Source of the DNA: Epiperipatus broadwayi | Lineage: Eukaryota; Onychophora; Udeonychophora; Euonychophora; Peripatidae | Direction: 5' to 3' | Length of the DNA stretch: 64,000 nt | NCBI GenBank assembly: GCA_028023455.1 | Contig: JAQFVV010000049.1 | Span: 7,461,647 to 7,525,646 of the forward strand | Part shown: one piece after another, positions 22,731-35,599 of the stretch | How positions within the stretch are numbered: the stretch's first letter is position 1 | How the letters are laid out: every line of letters begins with the position of its first letter | Program-made: the position numbers and the translations under genes | Notes under the pieces: model-generated | Seen by the model: the letters and a program-made list of their open reading frames with translations, nothing else | The model's database searches: none | Told to the model about the DNA's origin: nothing

Positions 22731-23508
22731 AAATGGAGCTGACAAAAAATAATTTCAGTCTGATTATCTCAACTGAGTTGGCCAAAGAAAGCTATGCTCT
22801 TCCAAGCTTTATTATAATACCTACAAACCTCTTATAAAGTTAGTCTTTAACATTACTCACTAATTATCTAGGATTTCTCTTGGCCTGAAAACAAACTCAT
22901 TAGAATGGCTTTCTAAATGTATGTTTTTGTGTATTTTTCCAGAAACAAAAGAGGGTAAAAAATAACAAAGGGAAAATGTTTGACTATTGATTATGAGATA
23001 ATATTGCATACATGTACAATAAACTTAGGTATCCTTATCGAACATGAATTTTATATAAACATAATTGTTGGAAGCTTTCCATTCAAATCAAAGGATTTAT
23101 TTCCAATAGAAATAGAAAGATTGACTTTAATTCTCAGATAACTTTGAAAATAAAACTCTGAGAAGAAATTCATAAGAAGCTTCAAGTTACCAGCTTGCTT
23201 TATGATATTAAAATATTGTCAGCTCAGCTTCGCTGATCTTAAATATTAACATAAATCATTTGTCAATTTTATAAATTTTGTGAACTTTATTTGATATAAA
23301 TATGTCACTTTATGTATATAAAAATATGTATGATATAATTATGTATTTTGTCTAGTAATTGATTTATATATATTGTTATGGGTATTTTTGATAATTGTAT
23401 TATTGTAGTTTAATAAGAGAATTGTTTTTAAAAAAGCAAAAAACATTCTTATATATATTACCAAAGTCACACTTTTCTTTATTTTGCTGTAATATCCTAT
23501 AAATACCT
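22731..23508. other. AT-rich spacer, no feature seen
   Basis: Nothing recognised. Confidence 0.4.
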
Positions 23509-23665
23509 ACAATTTATCCAAAACACTTTAAAACTGTTATTTGTACATATATACATACATCTACATTTTGACTGTCCTAACTGGCTCTGAAGACGTAGGT
23601 GTATGTATATGTGTACAAATAAAGAGTTTTGATAAAAAGTGTTCAAAGTAGTTTGGATAAATTGT
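23509..23665. repeat. Imperfect hairpin repeat, about 60-bp arms
   Basis: ACAATTTATCCAAAACACTT..TTATTTGTACATATATACAT reads as the reverse complement of the text ending GGATAAATTGT at 23665. The loop is about 30 bp (TTTTGACTGTCCTAACTGGC). MITE-like; no target duplication was identified. Confidence 0.6.
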
Positions 23666-24084
23666 ATAACAATTAACAATATAAGTATTCTGGTTTTGTT
23701 CTAGGAATTGCTTTTTTTATTTTGTTCTGAAAAATAAAATTGAATAAATTTTATCTTTATTCTTTAGAGGTAACTATATATAATCTCCAAATAAAGAAAT
23801 GCAATATTATAATTAAAGTGTATATTAATGAAATTAATTAATATTTCAAATTAAAAAATAATAATAATAGGCGCTCCAAAAGGTTTAGTGATAATTGGAA
23901 ATAATCCAAAGACAAATTATATATTTTTATGAAATATATAGATTCATATTTTATATTTAAATGATTCTGCAATATAAAATAATAGGTTTCTATAAATTCT
24001 TAATATTATAAAACAAAATGCATGATTGTGTGAGTAAATGTGTCACATGATACTGACATTTATAGATAGTAAAGATTAACTAGA

Positions 24085-24208
24085 GTTTATGTATATTGGT
24101 GATTATTTATCTTTTCTGCATGTGAGTCGTCATGTGTATCAATAGTATGAGGTAGTGTGGGTGGTTAAAATGGCTTGAAAGTCTGAGTTCAAATACCCTA
24201 TACTTAAG
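24085..24208 (+). repeat. R-470 repeat fragment (tail of ribozyme region and tRNA-like head)
   Basis: Starts at TATGTATATTGGTGATTATT, the 3' part of the ribozyme motif, and runs through the head. The head reads GAAAGTCTGAGTTCAAATAC, the clearest pol III B-box-like version of this family in the window. It ends at the CCCTATAC junction. Confidence 0.7.
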
Positions 24209-24210
24209 TT

Positions 24211-25234
24211 ATTTAAATTTTTTTTTTATTATTTTCTCCATATTAAATTTAAATTTAGGAAATTTTGTCATGGCATAAAAAAATTTGAAGATAAAAATTA
24301 TGTTTGCAATATATATTGATGTTGAATGTTTGCATATATGATCAATATTCAGGTGTGAATTCATTATATTATATAATGTTTAAAAAAGAATTATGTTAAA
24401 CATGCTTCATTTTTTGTGCTAATAATTACAGATGAGGTCCCTACTCAGAAGTTTTAAAATAATGAAATTTATGCCTATTATTCATTTTTTATAAATATAG
24501 TCTAATATGAAGATTTATTTACTATATACATATTTCTTTTATTATGGTGACTTTTTTCTCAGCTCAGTATTTAGTTATTTGTGCTTTCACATGATTTGGC
24601 TATAGATATATGATACAAAAATTATTGTTATTTAATACGTGTGATCAGATTTTACATCATATCTGTCTGCTTATACTATGTGTAAAATATTTCTCACATA
24701 CGATTTTTTATGTCTATATAGATGGCTGATTGTATTGTGATTTAATAAGAAATTGTATTACTTATCAATGATGAATTTAATTCTTATTATGAACAACACT
24801 TAGTGTGATTTTGAGGAAAAACCCAATCATAATCCAATGTTTTATGTATCCTAGTGTATTGATTTTAGAATTTCTCTAGAAATCTGACTCTACTATTAGT
24901 TTTGAGAGTAATAATTATTTTTGTGTATCATTTATGGTCATGTTTTTGTAATATACATAGCTAACATAATATTGAAAGTTAAGGTTAAATTGAAGAGGTT
25001 AGTCACATTGAATCTCATAATTAGTTTTAAATTAAGAATAATGAAGGATAATTTAAATCATACTTTTCAAGAGTTCAAATCTATTCTGTAATAACCCTTT
25101 ATAAATTATAAAAATAAAAACAATAACACTAAGGTATATAGAAAAATTTAATGCTTCTACTATAAGATGAAGTATTTTTAAAAAAATTCAATTACTTAAT
25201 CATTATACTAAAATCTAATATATATTTCGGTAAT

Positions 25235-25271
<37 letters not shown>

Positions 25272-26590
25272 TGTGAATTAATTGATTAAAAGAAATTGGA
25301 ATATATTTATATTTAAATTCAGAACAGAAGAAAATGTGTTTTATTATTCTATTAATAAATTGTTTTAATGTTTTATTATATTTTGAAGATTGTATGTATG
25401 ATTTTGGAATCTCATGCATAACCTGCATCTAAGTAGAATCTAAATATGTATTAGTTATAATAGTAGAGGCTTAAAAGTGTTATCTAGAATGTTCTCCTAG
25501 CAGAATAGTAGTCTAAGTTCTGAACTTAGTGGCACTCTCTAGTAAGTATTTAATTATTCTAATCACTTTATAATCATATTACCAATACATATATTTGTCT
25601 AAATGAATTTCAGTTATAACATAAACAAAAATCAAATTTGTTTTAATTTTCAAATTGAAATCACACAATCTAGAAGTAATATTTCTCTGACCCATCCTTT
25701 CAATAAGTGGAATTGATTGTAATTTTATTACCCTAGTTTACATAAGGGTTGCAAGTCAAACATAAATACTTTACATGTGAAAATTAGAAATATTACAATT
25801 TTCTAAATACAAATCTCTCTCAAAAAAGGTATACATAATAATTAAAGATTTTCACAGACTTTATAAGTATAAATCCTGAAAGTTTAGCAAGAAAGTATTA
25901 AACATGAACTACATGTGCATAATTTTTACAAGCCTATAAATAAATTATAACTATTAATTATATTACACTCAGAATATAAACTTAGCTGCTCTATAAATAA
26001 ATTTGTATATATAATAAATATTCATAGCTAAAAGGTATTTAATTGGAAGGGAGTAGCTTAGTGGGAGGTCCAGTGATTTATGTTCCAATTACATATAAAT
26101 ATATATGAATTAAACATATCTAAATGTATATATAAACAAATGGAGTAAATTGTTGCATTTGGCTTGTTATTATTCACACAACTGTTTTAAAAATAGAAAT
26201 GTTTCTGCCTTCAATTTATTCATTGGTTGTATTGAATGAAAATTTATTTGCAATTGCTGTGAATTTAAATTTGATCCTTACTAATACTATTTTCTGGATT
26301 TCAAATTTTTATAAGTTTTGGGATTGCAATTATAAACAGTCATTTTATACTTGCTGACTCTCCAAAAAATAAAGGTGGTATATTTATAATGACAGCATTT
26401 TAAAAAGAAAGGTATTCCCATTTCTTACATATAATTTGGAGGTATTGCATTCATTAATATCACATTTTGATTTATTGGTATAGAGTACTTAAATGAATAA
26501 AATATATCAATCTTGTGATATTAATTTATTGGTTGTATAAAATTAGGTTTTGTTATAATTTAGTATGAATTTATATATGAGCCTTATAAG
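24211..26590. other. AT-rich spacer with (TA)n run
   Basis: Contains a (TA)14-like run at 25239-25266. Otherwise no feature is supported; the minus frame at 25428-25237 ends in the TA repeat and is noise. Confidence 0.5.
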
Positions 26591-26592
26591 CA

Positions 26593-26593
26593 G

Positions 26594-26628
<35 letters not shown>

Positions 26629-26630
26629 AT
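26593..26630. repeat. (TA)n(TG)n microsatellite
   Basis: TA repeats run into GTGTGTGTGTGT. Confidence 0.9.
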
Positions 26631-26794
26631 TGAATTATTCATCTCTATAAATGATGAGATTGCATGTATAAATTGTCATTTTGCACTCTTCTGTCAAGTA
26701 GGAATGGTATAATGATAGCTACAGAACATGGAAAAGAAAGTATTTAAATTCTTAACACACACATATATATATTGCATTAAATATTTCCATGGAT

Positions 26795-27057
26795 TGTATA
26801 ATAATAAAGAATAGAAGTGATGAGATAATATCCATGTAAATAGAAATAATTTTTAACTTTGATTTTATCAAAAGTGTATCAATTACTACTAATTGACAAT
26901 CTCTGAGACCAAACCAGTTAATGATGAATGAAAAAAATCTGGTTTGACCCCAGGGATTGTCAATTAGTAGTAATTGATAATTTCTTGCTAATATTAAAGG
27001 TTAAAGTATATTCCTATTTACATGGATATTATATCTCATTTTTTATCTTTATTATAT
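26795..27057. mobile_element. Foldback/MITE hairpin, about 110-bp arms
   Basis: A series of nested inverted repeats: TGAGATAATATCCATGTAAA (26820) pairs with TTTACATGGATATTATATCTCA (27015), TATCAATTACTACTAATTGA pairs perfectly at 26877/26951, and CCAAACCAG/CTGGTTTG encloses the loop. The outer ends fade in TA-rich text near 26795 and 27057. No open frame. Family unknown. Confidence 0.75.
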
Positions 27058-27060
27058 ATA

Positions 27061-29103
27061 TATATATAATGTGCCCTTCTTATTAATACATCCCATCATA
27101 AAACAAATTGGGAATAAATTTTAAGATGTATAATATTAAATTTTATAAAGTCAAAAATATTTATTTATTAAACTATGAAAAATAACAGTTATTTTAGTTA
27201 TCATAGATTTTGAACTGGAAATTAGTTAAAGTAGTATAAATGTTACAAATTCTGGGTAAAATATTTATTTTTAAAGATATATAAAAGATAAAATAAACTA
27301 TAAATTAATAATATTTGATAATAAGTAATTGTTTGATAATATTTAAAATTGTAGGGAAGTTCAAATCTAGTCTTATAAATAAAAATGTGCATTGTATAGA
27401 TGGATAATCATGTCTGTGTGCATCTGGTATTATAAAGCAATGACTATTTCTGGTTAAATCTTAATTTATGTTTCAAAATAAATAATATTTATATTATGAA
27501 TTGTGTAATGATAAAAGGTTCATAAAATTAATCTTGGACCTAGTCTATATAAAAATAAAGTCAAAATGATTTAAATTGTAGTTTTATTAAGTTCATGAAA
27601 GGTATTGGTTTTTTATTACTAGTAAATATTTTAAACAGATAATATTTGTTTTAAAAATAGTTAAACTACAAGCAACTCATTAAGTATTAAAAATCAGAGA
27701 AGTGGGAGAATTAATCAATGGGAAAGTGCAATTTGGAATAAATTAACAGCCAACAGACAATGTTTTTTAAAGAAAAAAATTGGAGGAAAAATAAAATAAA
27801 AAATAATATTACAAATTCGGAAAAAAAAGTAACTTGGTTTTGTCTCTAAAAGTTTGCTTAAATTCTTTTAAATCTTATTATTTTTTTAAACAAATATTTG
27901 ATTATGATCTACTTAAGAATTTAAAACTATATATATTATGATTTTTTGTCAAAATGTACTGGTGAACCCAACAACTTAATAATTTTATGAAAATATCTTG
28001 GAGTCATTATATTGAAAATTTTTTTAGAAGAATGAAAGGAAAAAGTTGTACATTTGTGCCAAGGTGTTGTCAAGTAATACATAATTAATACATAAGTAAT
28101 TAAGAGGAAAGATGAAATATTTATGTCATGGCTATTATAATAGTTGGGCAATATTAAATTGAAATCGATGGATGAATAAAATGAAAATTATTGCTGACAG
28201 AGTTAAGTATGCATTTTTAAAGATAATTAAAACTAAATTAGTAATGAATAATAATGGAATTATTTTCCCATGGACAAGTGTACCTAGTATTAAAAAATAA
28301 CATATACAAATGCATCTGAATAAAAATTTTAATGGTAGAAAAGATATAAACAGATCAGTATTAGTTTTAGTACAACTTTCATGTAGAATAAAATTTTATG
28401 ACGAGTTATATATATAGTAAATGGAGGATTAAAAGTTAGAAGGATATATGAATATAATACAAGACAAATGTAAAAGGGAAAAAATTAAATGAAGATTATA
28501 TTTATTTTTGTAATAAATCATCGCAGTTTGCTCATAAAATGAACGAATTATATATCAAAACTGTAAATGTAAAACAAAATAAGATAAGTGTAAGAAATTA
28601 AATAATTACTGAAGGGCATTTAATAAAGAATAAATATGTATGTGGGCATAAAGAGTTGAATAAATTAATGGAATAAACATTACCTTATTGGAGAATATAA
28701 AATGTATATTGAAGATAATGTCATTATATTATTAAAGAAGAGGTGTAAAATGCTCTATCTTAAATGATAACATTGATCAAAAGCACATAAGGAATAATGC
28801 AAAGACAAGTATAATAAATATGGGAAGTATCTAAATAAAATATATTATGCAAGTTGAAAATTACCTTTGAGTGTTAAGTAGAAAAAAAGGGAATTGAAAC
28901 ATTATAAATAACTCGATAGTATTGGAATTTTATAGTTTTGGTAATTTTCTTTTGGGAACAAAGTCTGAAGCATTTGGAATGATTGAAATACTATTAAAAG
29001 TTAAAGTTTTTTTTAAAGATGAATTTGTATTTTAAAAAAAAAAAACTTGTAACAATATTTGTATATAGTTTGATGTTATATTTTAAAATAATCATTATGT
29101 CAA
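27061..29103. other. AT-rich spacer, no feature seen
   Basis: Very AT-rich, with no recognisable repeat, hairpin or coding signature. Confidence 0.5.
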
Positions 29104-29183
29104 GCATTGGTGGTCGAGTGGTCAGCACAGCTGCCTTACAAGCAGTTGTCCTGGGTTTGCGGGTTCACTTCCCAGACAATGCT
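29104..29183 (+). tRNA. tRNA-like relic or SINE head (anticodon-loop TAC)
   Basis: Acceptor-like ends GCATTG (29104) and CAATGC (29177-29182) pair. An A box, TGGTCGAGTGG, lies at 29111-29121 and a B box, GGTTCACTTCC, at 29162-29172. A five-pair anticodon stem (GCTGC/GCAGT) holds the loop CTTACAA, which gives TAC (Val-like). The region between anticodon stem and B box is about eight bases too long for a normal T arm, and a D-stem pair is mismatched. It is therefore a pseudo-tRNA or the head of a SINE rather than a working tRNA gene. An A-rich tail follows. Confidence 0.5.
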
Positions 29184-29665
29184 TTGACACATAAAAAAAT
29201 CATTATTAATATGGGGGGATATGTCAATAAATAAGGTAATTAATAACTAATTTGATTTGTTTATCTATGCAATTAATTGTTTAAAGTTTTTATTTAATAA
29301 ATATTGTTAGATAATTAAAACAAATGGATATGAACAATGAGCTAGTGGAATACACACATAAAAGTAGTTACATATATGTATTATAAGAAGAGGGGATATG
29401 TTTGTGTTCAAATATAACATTGAAAATGATAAATGGTGATATTTAAATTTTGATCTTATGTTTAACTATTAATAACTCAATATAATTGTAATAGAGTCAT
29501 AACTAACTCTAGTTTGTAATTTTTCGTAGGTGATTATTTATAAGAAATGTATGAAGCAGGTATATATTGGAAATAAGAAGGTAATAACTAAATTGTTTAT
29601 ATAAAATGAAGATAGAGATTTTTATTTTAGGATGCAGCAAAGAATGGTCTATCAATGTTTAGCTT
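29184..29665. other. AT-rich spacer, no feature seen
   Basis: Nothing recognised. Confidence 0.4.
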
Positions 29666-31675
29666 TTTAACGATCGGGGGAGAAGGAGACTTCACGTAAT
29701 CTGCACTACAGGGCGCCACTAGGCATTTGAACCTAGAAAATTTATATAGTAGGCAGGTACGTTAAGTTTAAAAAAAAATTTTATTTTAATCTATATATTT
29801 GGATTCCGATCGTTTGCCCAAGGTCACTAGCTCATAAAGTAGCAGAGATTTTAAAACATTTATAAGTTTCAATAGATTTCTATTCTCAAAGTATATATAT
29901 TAAATATTTATAACAATAAAATAAAATAAGCCACTGCCAGTAATTAACACACAAATAGATTTTTATTAACGCACATTTAAAATTGAGGAATAAATTTATT
30001 TTTAGGTTTTAACATTAATATTTTTTTTTTAAATTTAAATTACTATTTTCAATAGATCGCACAGATGGATATTTAAATTATATTTTACTTTAGCATGACG
30101 AGCATAGATAGTCTACATAGATTTTTTTTCACTTAAAACTTATCAAAACATTCATTCAGTCTCAGACTAAAAGTTCGTAGCCAACCCAATGTCAGCTTCC
30201 AGATATATATTTGCAACTAATGCAATATGAAGATGCTAGCATAAAACCACGCTGACAGGAATGGGCATCTAATGGCGTGATATTATTTGAAGGAAATGAT
30301 CCTTGTCTAGATCAGGAAAGGGCATCTGTTAGACTAAGGAATCATGTATATAATTTTTTTTATTTTAAAGAGTGCTACGTATGGGGGAAAGTGGTCTTTC
30401 TGCCGTCCTATAAATCCCTGTCCATAGAGCTAGAAGGGGTCAATGGCGCAGGAAATACATCTGCCACCATTTCAACAATATGACTGCCTCTTTGGGGTCA
30501 TGCATTCAGTTGGGCACGTTGCCCTGTATGCTAAACACGCTTCACATTACATTAATATAAACACCCATATATCCTTCCACAAGCATTGCCCTAACTACGA
30601 AACAAATAGCCTGACACTAAAATCCTTTAAATTAAACATAAACGAATTTAAACAGTTATTACTCTTTATCCATGCAGCTATCTACACCCAACTTTAATTT
30701 AATACATTTTATTTAACAGATAGAAATAAATAACCTAGTTAAACACAAACATAAATAATTAAATTTAAAAAAATGGAAATGATTGAAATAGCAAACATAT
30801 ATAAAAACAAAGTTATAATTGATTTAGAGTTCTATTCTTGGTCAGATAAGAGTACATTCATTTATATTACTTTTTTTTTTTTTTGATTGATTACTTATTG
30901 ATGTTATACGGTAATTATTTAAAAGAAAGTTCAATTGGCAAAAGTTTATACTTTACAGATTCTGAGGTCCATCTTCGTGATCACTTATATAGATTGTTTG
31001 TTCTTCCTTTTTAAAAACGAAGCCGCCACTTGCCATTCCTTTTTGGTCCCTAACTGGCCTAGGGAGGTCTCAGCTGGTTGTCTGGAAAATCTAATTCTAT
31101 TGCAGACTTCCACATCGTGAAAATCTGCAATATAGCTAGTTATAACGACATATTCATAGTCAGCTCTCAGATAACAATTATAATAATAATTTGGCTTTTA
31201 TATTTTTATTAGTCTCTTATCATTAGATCTTGAGATTCAACGAGCAAGACGTCACTAATCCATTCGTGTTTCAGTTATGGTCCGTGCTGTCATTTTCGTG
31301 TTTGGATTGGTCATTTAATTCCTTTGTATTCTCTTATCTGACCATTTAATTTATTTTACATGCCTCACGAGGTAGTTTGCTTTTGAACAATCATTTAATT
31401 AATAAGACAATCATTTCCATTTTCTAAGACTATAGAAATCAACATTATTTCTATTTTTAAAATATCAATCTTTATATCTTTACTTTTTTACAAAAAAAAT
31501 TACTTTCAAATATTTTTATTTTTTAAAAGTTTTTAAAGTTGTCCATCATGCGATCTATATATACGTTAAACAGTTTTTAAATTAAGTTTTTTTTTCTTTT
31601 TAATAAATCAATTTTTATTTATGGTTTTTTATTTTAATTTTAAAATAATGTGACGGGATATTATATTCCGTTACA
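29666..31675 (+). mobile_element. LTR-like repeat L1 (2010 bp), full-length copy
   Basis: Starts TTTAACGATCGGGGGAG (probably TGTAAC originally, as in the copy at 33869) and ends ATTCCGTTACA at 31675, so the ends agree with a TGTAAC..GTTACA terminal repeat. Near the 3' end lies TATATATA (31556-31563) and, 40 bp later, AATAAA (31602-31607), in the order of an LTR promoter and polyadenylation signal. Four more copies follow in the window. Internal landmarks: GGGCGCCACTAGGC, TAAGCCACTGCCAGTAATTA, GCCATTCCTTTTTGGT. No coding frame, and the family is not identified. Confidence 0.6.
31556..31607 (+). promoter_or_regulatory. Conserved TATA box and AATAAA in LTR-like repeat
   Basis: GATCTATATATACGTTAAACAG is kept almost unchanged here, at 40675 and (ATATATATATACGTTAAAC) at 54006, in copies that have diverged elsewhere, with AATAAA or a one-base variant following here and at 40.7 kb. 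This suggests a selected promoter in the active ancestor. Inference only. Confidence 0.45.
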
Positions 31676-32386
31676 TATCAGTAAACTTCGTCAAAAAACA
31701 AAAACATTAAAAAAAAAAAAAATTTACTTAGTGTTAGTAATGACGTTACACAAATTGATTATACTAATTTTTTTTAAAAGGACAAAACTTTGGTTATTAA
31801 TGAAAAGACATAACTTTGTTAGTAATTACAAAAAAGAAATGCTGACTATTCTTTCCTTTTCACCCCAGCTGAGATTACACCTCCTCCCTCAATAGTTCCC
31901 TTTTCCATACATTTCATTTTTAACTTAGGCAAGTCAAAGAAGTTACGTGATTTTAGACTTTTTTTTTTTTTTTTAAATTATGATTTATATTAATTATTAC
32001 ATTTTATTCCTCACATTTATTTCTACATATACGCAATTTTCTTACTGGCAGTACTTTTTACACAAAATTCATAAACTTTATATAATACAAACAATGTATT
32101 CTGATTTCAGAAAAAATATTACGGGCTTCATTTTCAAGGTACTCATGGTTTATTAAATATCGGACTATAACTATATGTTAATACAAAAAATATATACTTA
32201 TTTCAAAAAAAAATATTACTGGCTTCATAAGTACTCATGGTTTATTAATATCGGACTATAACACTACATTAATACACAAATATATATACTCATTTTTAAA
32301 GAAAAATCTTACTGGCATGATTTATTTTTTAAAATTCTCAGGGCACTCGTGGTTTATTAAAAGATCGTGCCACGTTGGGAGACCAT
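31676..32386 (+). repeat. Internal segment C1 between LTR-like repeats
   Basis: A 711-bp segment beginning TATCAGTAAACTTCG and ending GTTGGGAGACCA. It is homologous to 33141-33868. It contains about 105-bp tandem copies (ACTCATGGTTTATTAA..ATCGGACTATAAC at about 32141 and 32233, plus a partial one). No primer-binding site that I recognise and no gag/pol; if this is an LTR element it is non-autonomous. Confidence 0.55.
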
Positions 32387-33140
32387 TTTAACGATCGGGG
32401 AAGAAGGCGAAGATCGAATATAACCGCAAAACGATATCTGCAACTACCAGGGTGCCATCTGCCATTCCTTTTTGGTTCCTAACTGGCCTAAGGAGGTCTC
32501 AATGTAGAAAAACGATAGTTCATTTCTCTTTTTTTACTAGCAAAACTGAAGGGATTGAACGTGCGTCCTTCAATCTCTTCTCCCGCATCTCCGCACTAAC
32601 ATCTATCTGTCACATCGTAATAATCATATACTAACTAATAATTTCCAAACTTGTCCTTTTTATATTAATGTGAAGGATCGAATTTACTTTACGTCACCGA
32701 TGCGATGGTCCTTTCGCTGCGGTCTGATTCCATAGGGATTTCTTCTTATTTGCTAACAGTTTCTATTGTTTTCCTACCTGACCGATGTTTTTACATTTAA
32801 ATGCCCAAGGCTGGTTTACATTTAACTAATTAACAGTCATTTCCATTTCTGATTAATTAACCTGTTTTCCAAATCAAAAATATATTTAAAGATAAATTTA
32901 AAGATATAATTTTATCTTCAAATCTTTTTAAAATTTAGTTTTAAAATACTTTTTCTTTAATAAAGTTTTATTTTAATAATTTTTCATTATCTGTGCGATT
33001 TAATTTATACGAGTTTAAGATGATATTTAATTTCAATTTTTAATTCTTAAAGAAAATTTTTAAATGCGAACTTTTTAATTTACTTTCATGTTTAATAAAT
33101 AAAAAAAAAAACAATGTAACGAACGTCTGTGCTCGTTACA
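32387..33140 (+). mobile_element. LTR-like repeat L2, internally deleted
   Basis: Starts TTTAACGATCGGGGAAGAAG and ends CTCGTTACA at 33140. After about 70 bp it jumps to the GCCATTCCTTTTTGGTTCC segment found at 31.03 kb in L1, so the middle is deleted. It keeps the 3' end. There TGTAACG..CGTTACA forms a 7-bp inverted pair over 26 bp. Confidence 0.6.
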
Positions 33141-33868
33141 TATCAGTAAAGTTACTTAAAAAAAAATGATCAAAAAAAAATATTTTACTTAGGGTTAGTA
33201 ATTACGTACACGATTGACGAAGACATTTACAAAACATCCGGTTAATAATTTTACAAAAAGACTATATACAAAAAGAAAAATGTTTACTATCGCTTACCTA
33301 AGGACCATTTACGTTTACACCCCTCCCCACAAGAGTTCTATTTTATTTTATACATTTTATTTTTACACACGGCATGACAAGCAAGTTATTTTATAAATTA
33401 TTTATTTAAAGAAGGTTGCATTGAGATAAATATGTTTTGAAAGATAATGGGTTTATGCGTGTATATTTGCAGCACAATTATAAATACCATCAACTTATTT
33501 ATGACTGATTAAAATGCTTAAATAGGATTACACTGAAGTAAATTCCCAACGGTACTCATCGTAAGGTACCACATTTCGATCATAAACTTACGTGGCTGTG
33601 CGCACCTATACACATAAAAGCATAATATATATCAACAAAAAAAACATATCAATTGCAACCTTTTGACTTTCTTTTTAACAAAATACAGTTTAAAATTATT
33701 TGTATCTTTCCGTTGGTTTTTAATATATGTGCTATTTCTTTCTGGCAGTGCTTTTATCAGATTTAAAGTATACGACTTTATGTAAACAAATAAAACATTT
33801 CATTTTGACAAAATTTGCTCAGGATATATGTGGTTTATTAAACATCGGCCCAAGTTGGGAAAGCCAGT
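33141..33868 (+). repeat. Internal segment C2 between LTR-like repeats
   Basis: A 728-bp segment starting TATCAGTAAAGTTAC, colinear with C1 (shared TTTTACTTAG.GTTAGTAAT, CACCCC.CCC and GGTTTATTAAACATCGG..GTTGGGA landmarks). It ends directly at TGTAAC of the next repeat. Confidence 0.55.
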
Positions 33869-35083
33869 TGTAACAATCCGGAGAATGTGACTTACGTAAA
33901 CTGCACTACAGGGCGCCATCTAGGCATTTGAACCTAGAAAAATTTATAAAGTAGGCAAATACATAAGTCAAAAAAAAAAAAAATTTTTTTTCTTTTTTTT
34001 TAAATTTTGATTCCGGTCGTTAGCCCACGTCACTAGCTCAGTGGAATAGCAGAGATTTAATAAGATAATCTAAGAGTATATATAAAAAAAGAATAAAATA
34101 AGCCACTGCCAGTAATTAACATACAATCATTTATTTATGCACATATATATAAGATTTAAAATTATTTTAGTATTAGTTTTACATTTTAACATTTAACATT
34201 ATTTTTAACTTTACCTTAGATTTTAATTTACATTTTAATTTCTATTATATTATAAGTTTACATTTTAATTAAGTTCGCACAGATAGGATTATAAAAGCTT
34301 GTTATAATATGTTGCTATAGATCGGTTACATAGATTTCAACGGTCAAAAACATTTCAAAATAAACATAAACGATCAAAATACAAAATTATTGATTACTGA
34401 CAATTGCATAGGGAAATATAAGAAACCCTCTAGTATTCAGCATAAGATACTTGCATTGTCACCAATAACTTAAAAGACATCTGAATAAATACATTTTAGA
34501 TACTCACCGTAAGGTATCATTATTTATCGAATGTCTATATATTTTGATCAAATATGAACCCAAAACATACTTAACCGATAACCAATCCATGCAAGCGTCT
34601 ATAAACAACTTAAATTTAATGCATTTTTATTTAGGATCGAGTATGAATAGACTACATAGATTTGCATTTGAAAATAAAATATTCTATCCCTATTTAACCT
34701 TAGGCTAAAATTCGCAGTCAAACTGGCATCAATTCATCTGATATATCGATGTATTCAATGTAATACAGAATATGACAGCACCAAAAAGATTAAGAGAAGG
34801 CATTGACCCTCATCAGATAGGAATATGACATCTATCAGGCAAGAAGAGCAATAAAAAAAAACTCCATAGAAAGGAACTGCGCTCTGCGTCTTATAATTCC
34901 TTCCATAGGCAAAACGGGAGAGTGCGGCGTATGCAGCGATTCTGCCAGTAGCGAATCTCTGACTACATCTACTAATTACATCAATATATCCAATCCATTG
35001 ACCCAATTTAACAACGACACAAATAACCTAAGATTACCCTCCCCTAATATAACTTTACAAATCTATACAGCCATTCACGCCCG
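33869..35083 (+). mobile_element. LTR-like repeat L3, 3'-truncated
   Basis: Starts with TGTAACAATCCGGAGAATG, keeps the GGGCGCCATCTAGGCATTTG, TAAGCCACTGCCAGTAATTA and CCATAGAAAGGAACTGCG landmarks, and loses similarity near 35083 (after ATTCACGCCCGA). The promoter end is missing. Small frames inside it, such as the minus one at 35006-34755, are not conserved as proteins in the other copies. Confidence 0.55.
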
Positions 35084-35589
35084 AGAAAAAAAATCTATGA
35101 GCCGGTAAAAACATGTTTATCCATCTAACATGAGCTGGAACTCACAAAATGTACTTCAAACCCAGTCAAGCCCAAGATTTAGATCAGGAACTAGCCTGGA
35201 TTCGAACCCACTCTCTAAGCCCCAGATCTAACATCTAATGAACAACATAATAGTTATGGCTCATAAGAATTAATCTTAATTCGGCCAACTAGCAAAGCTG
35301 AGAAGACAATGAGACATCTATTAATTATGATTATATTAAAATATACATAAATATGGCTGTAATATATGTGGAAGAAGTGGAGGAAAAGGGAATTCGAACT
35401 ACTCAATAAGTTAAACAATAAAGATAGTTTAATATAATGAAAATTTAGTTATATACATTTATAAATTAGGTACATTAGTATGTGCATGAATGAGCAAGCA
35501 GTAGACAATGATATAGTGTCATTCACACTATTATTCCTCATATGCTCTTTGTTAGCTAAATATATATTACAAATAAACACACATCTTTG
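35084..35589 (-). repeat. Possible tRNA-derived SINE remnant (B box at 35198-35208)
   Basis: On the minus strand 35208-35198 reads GGTTCGAATCC, an exact pol III B-box consensus, preceded by tRNA-like text GATCTGGGGCTTAGAGAG. A clear A box is not seen. The rest of the segment shows nothing else. Confidence 0.35.
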
Positions 35590-35599
35590 GTGGGTCTAG

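Noticed and set aside
25239-25266. (TA)n run as possible promoter
   Set aside because: A simple microsatellite with no other promoter evidence.
34755-35006. 83-codon minus frame with cysteines in LTR-like repeat L3
   Set aside because: The frame is not kept in the other LTR-like copies, so it is unlikely to be coding.
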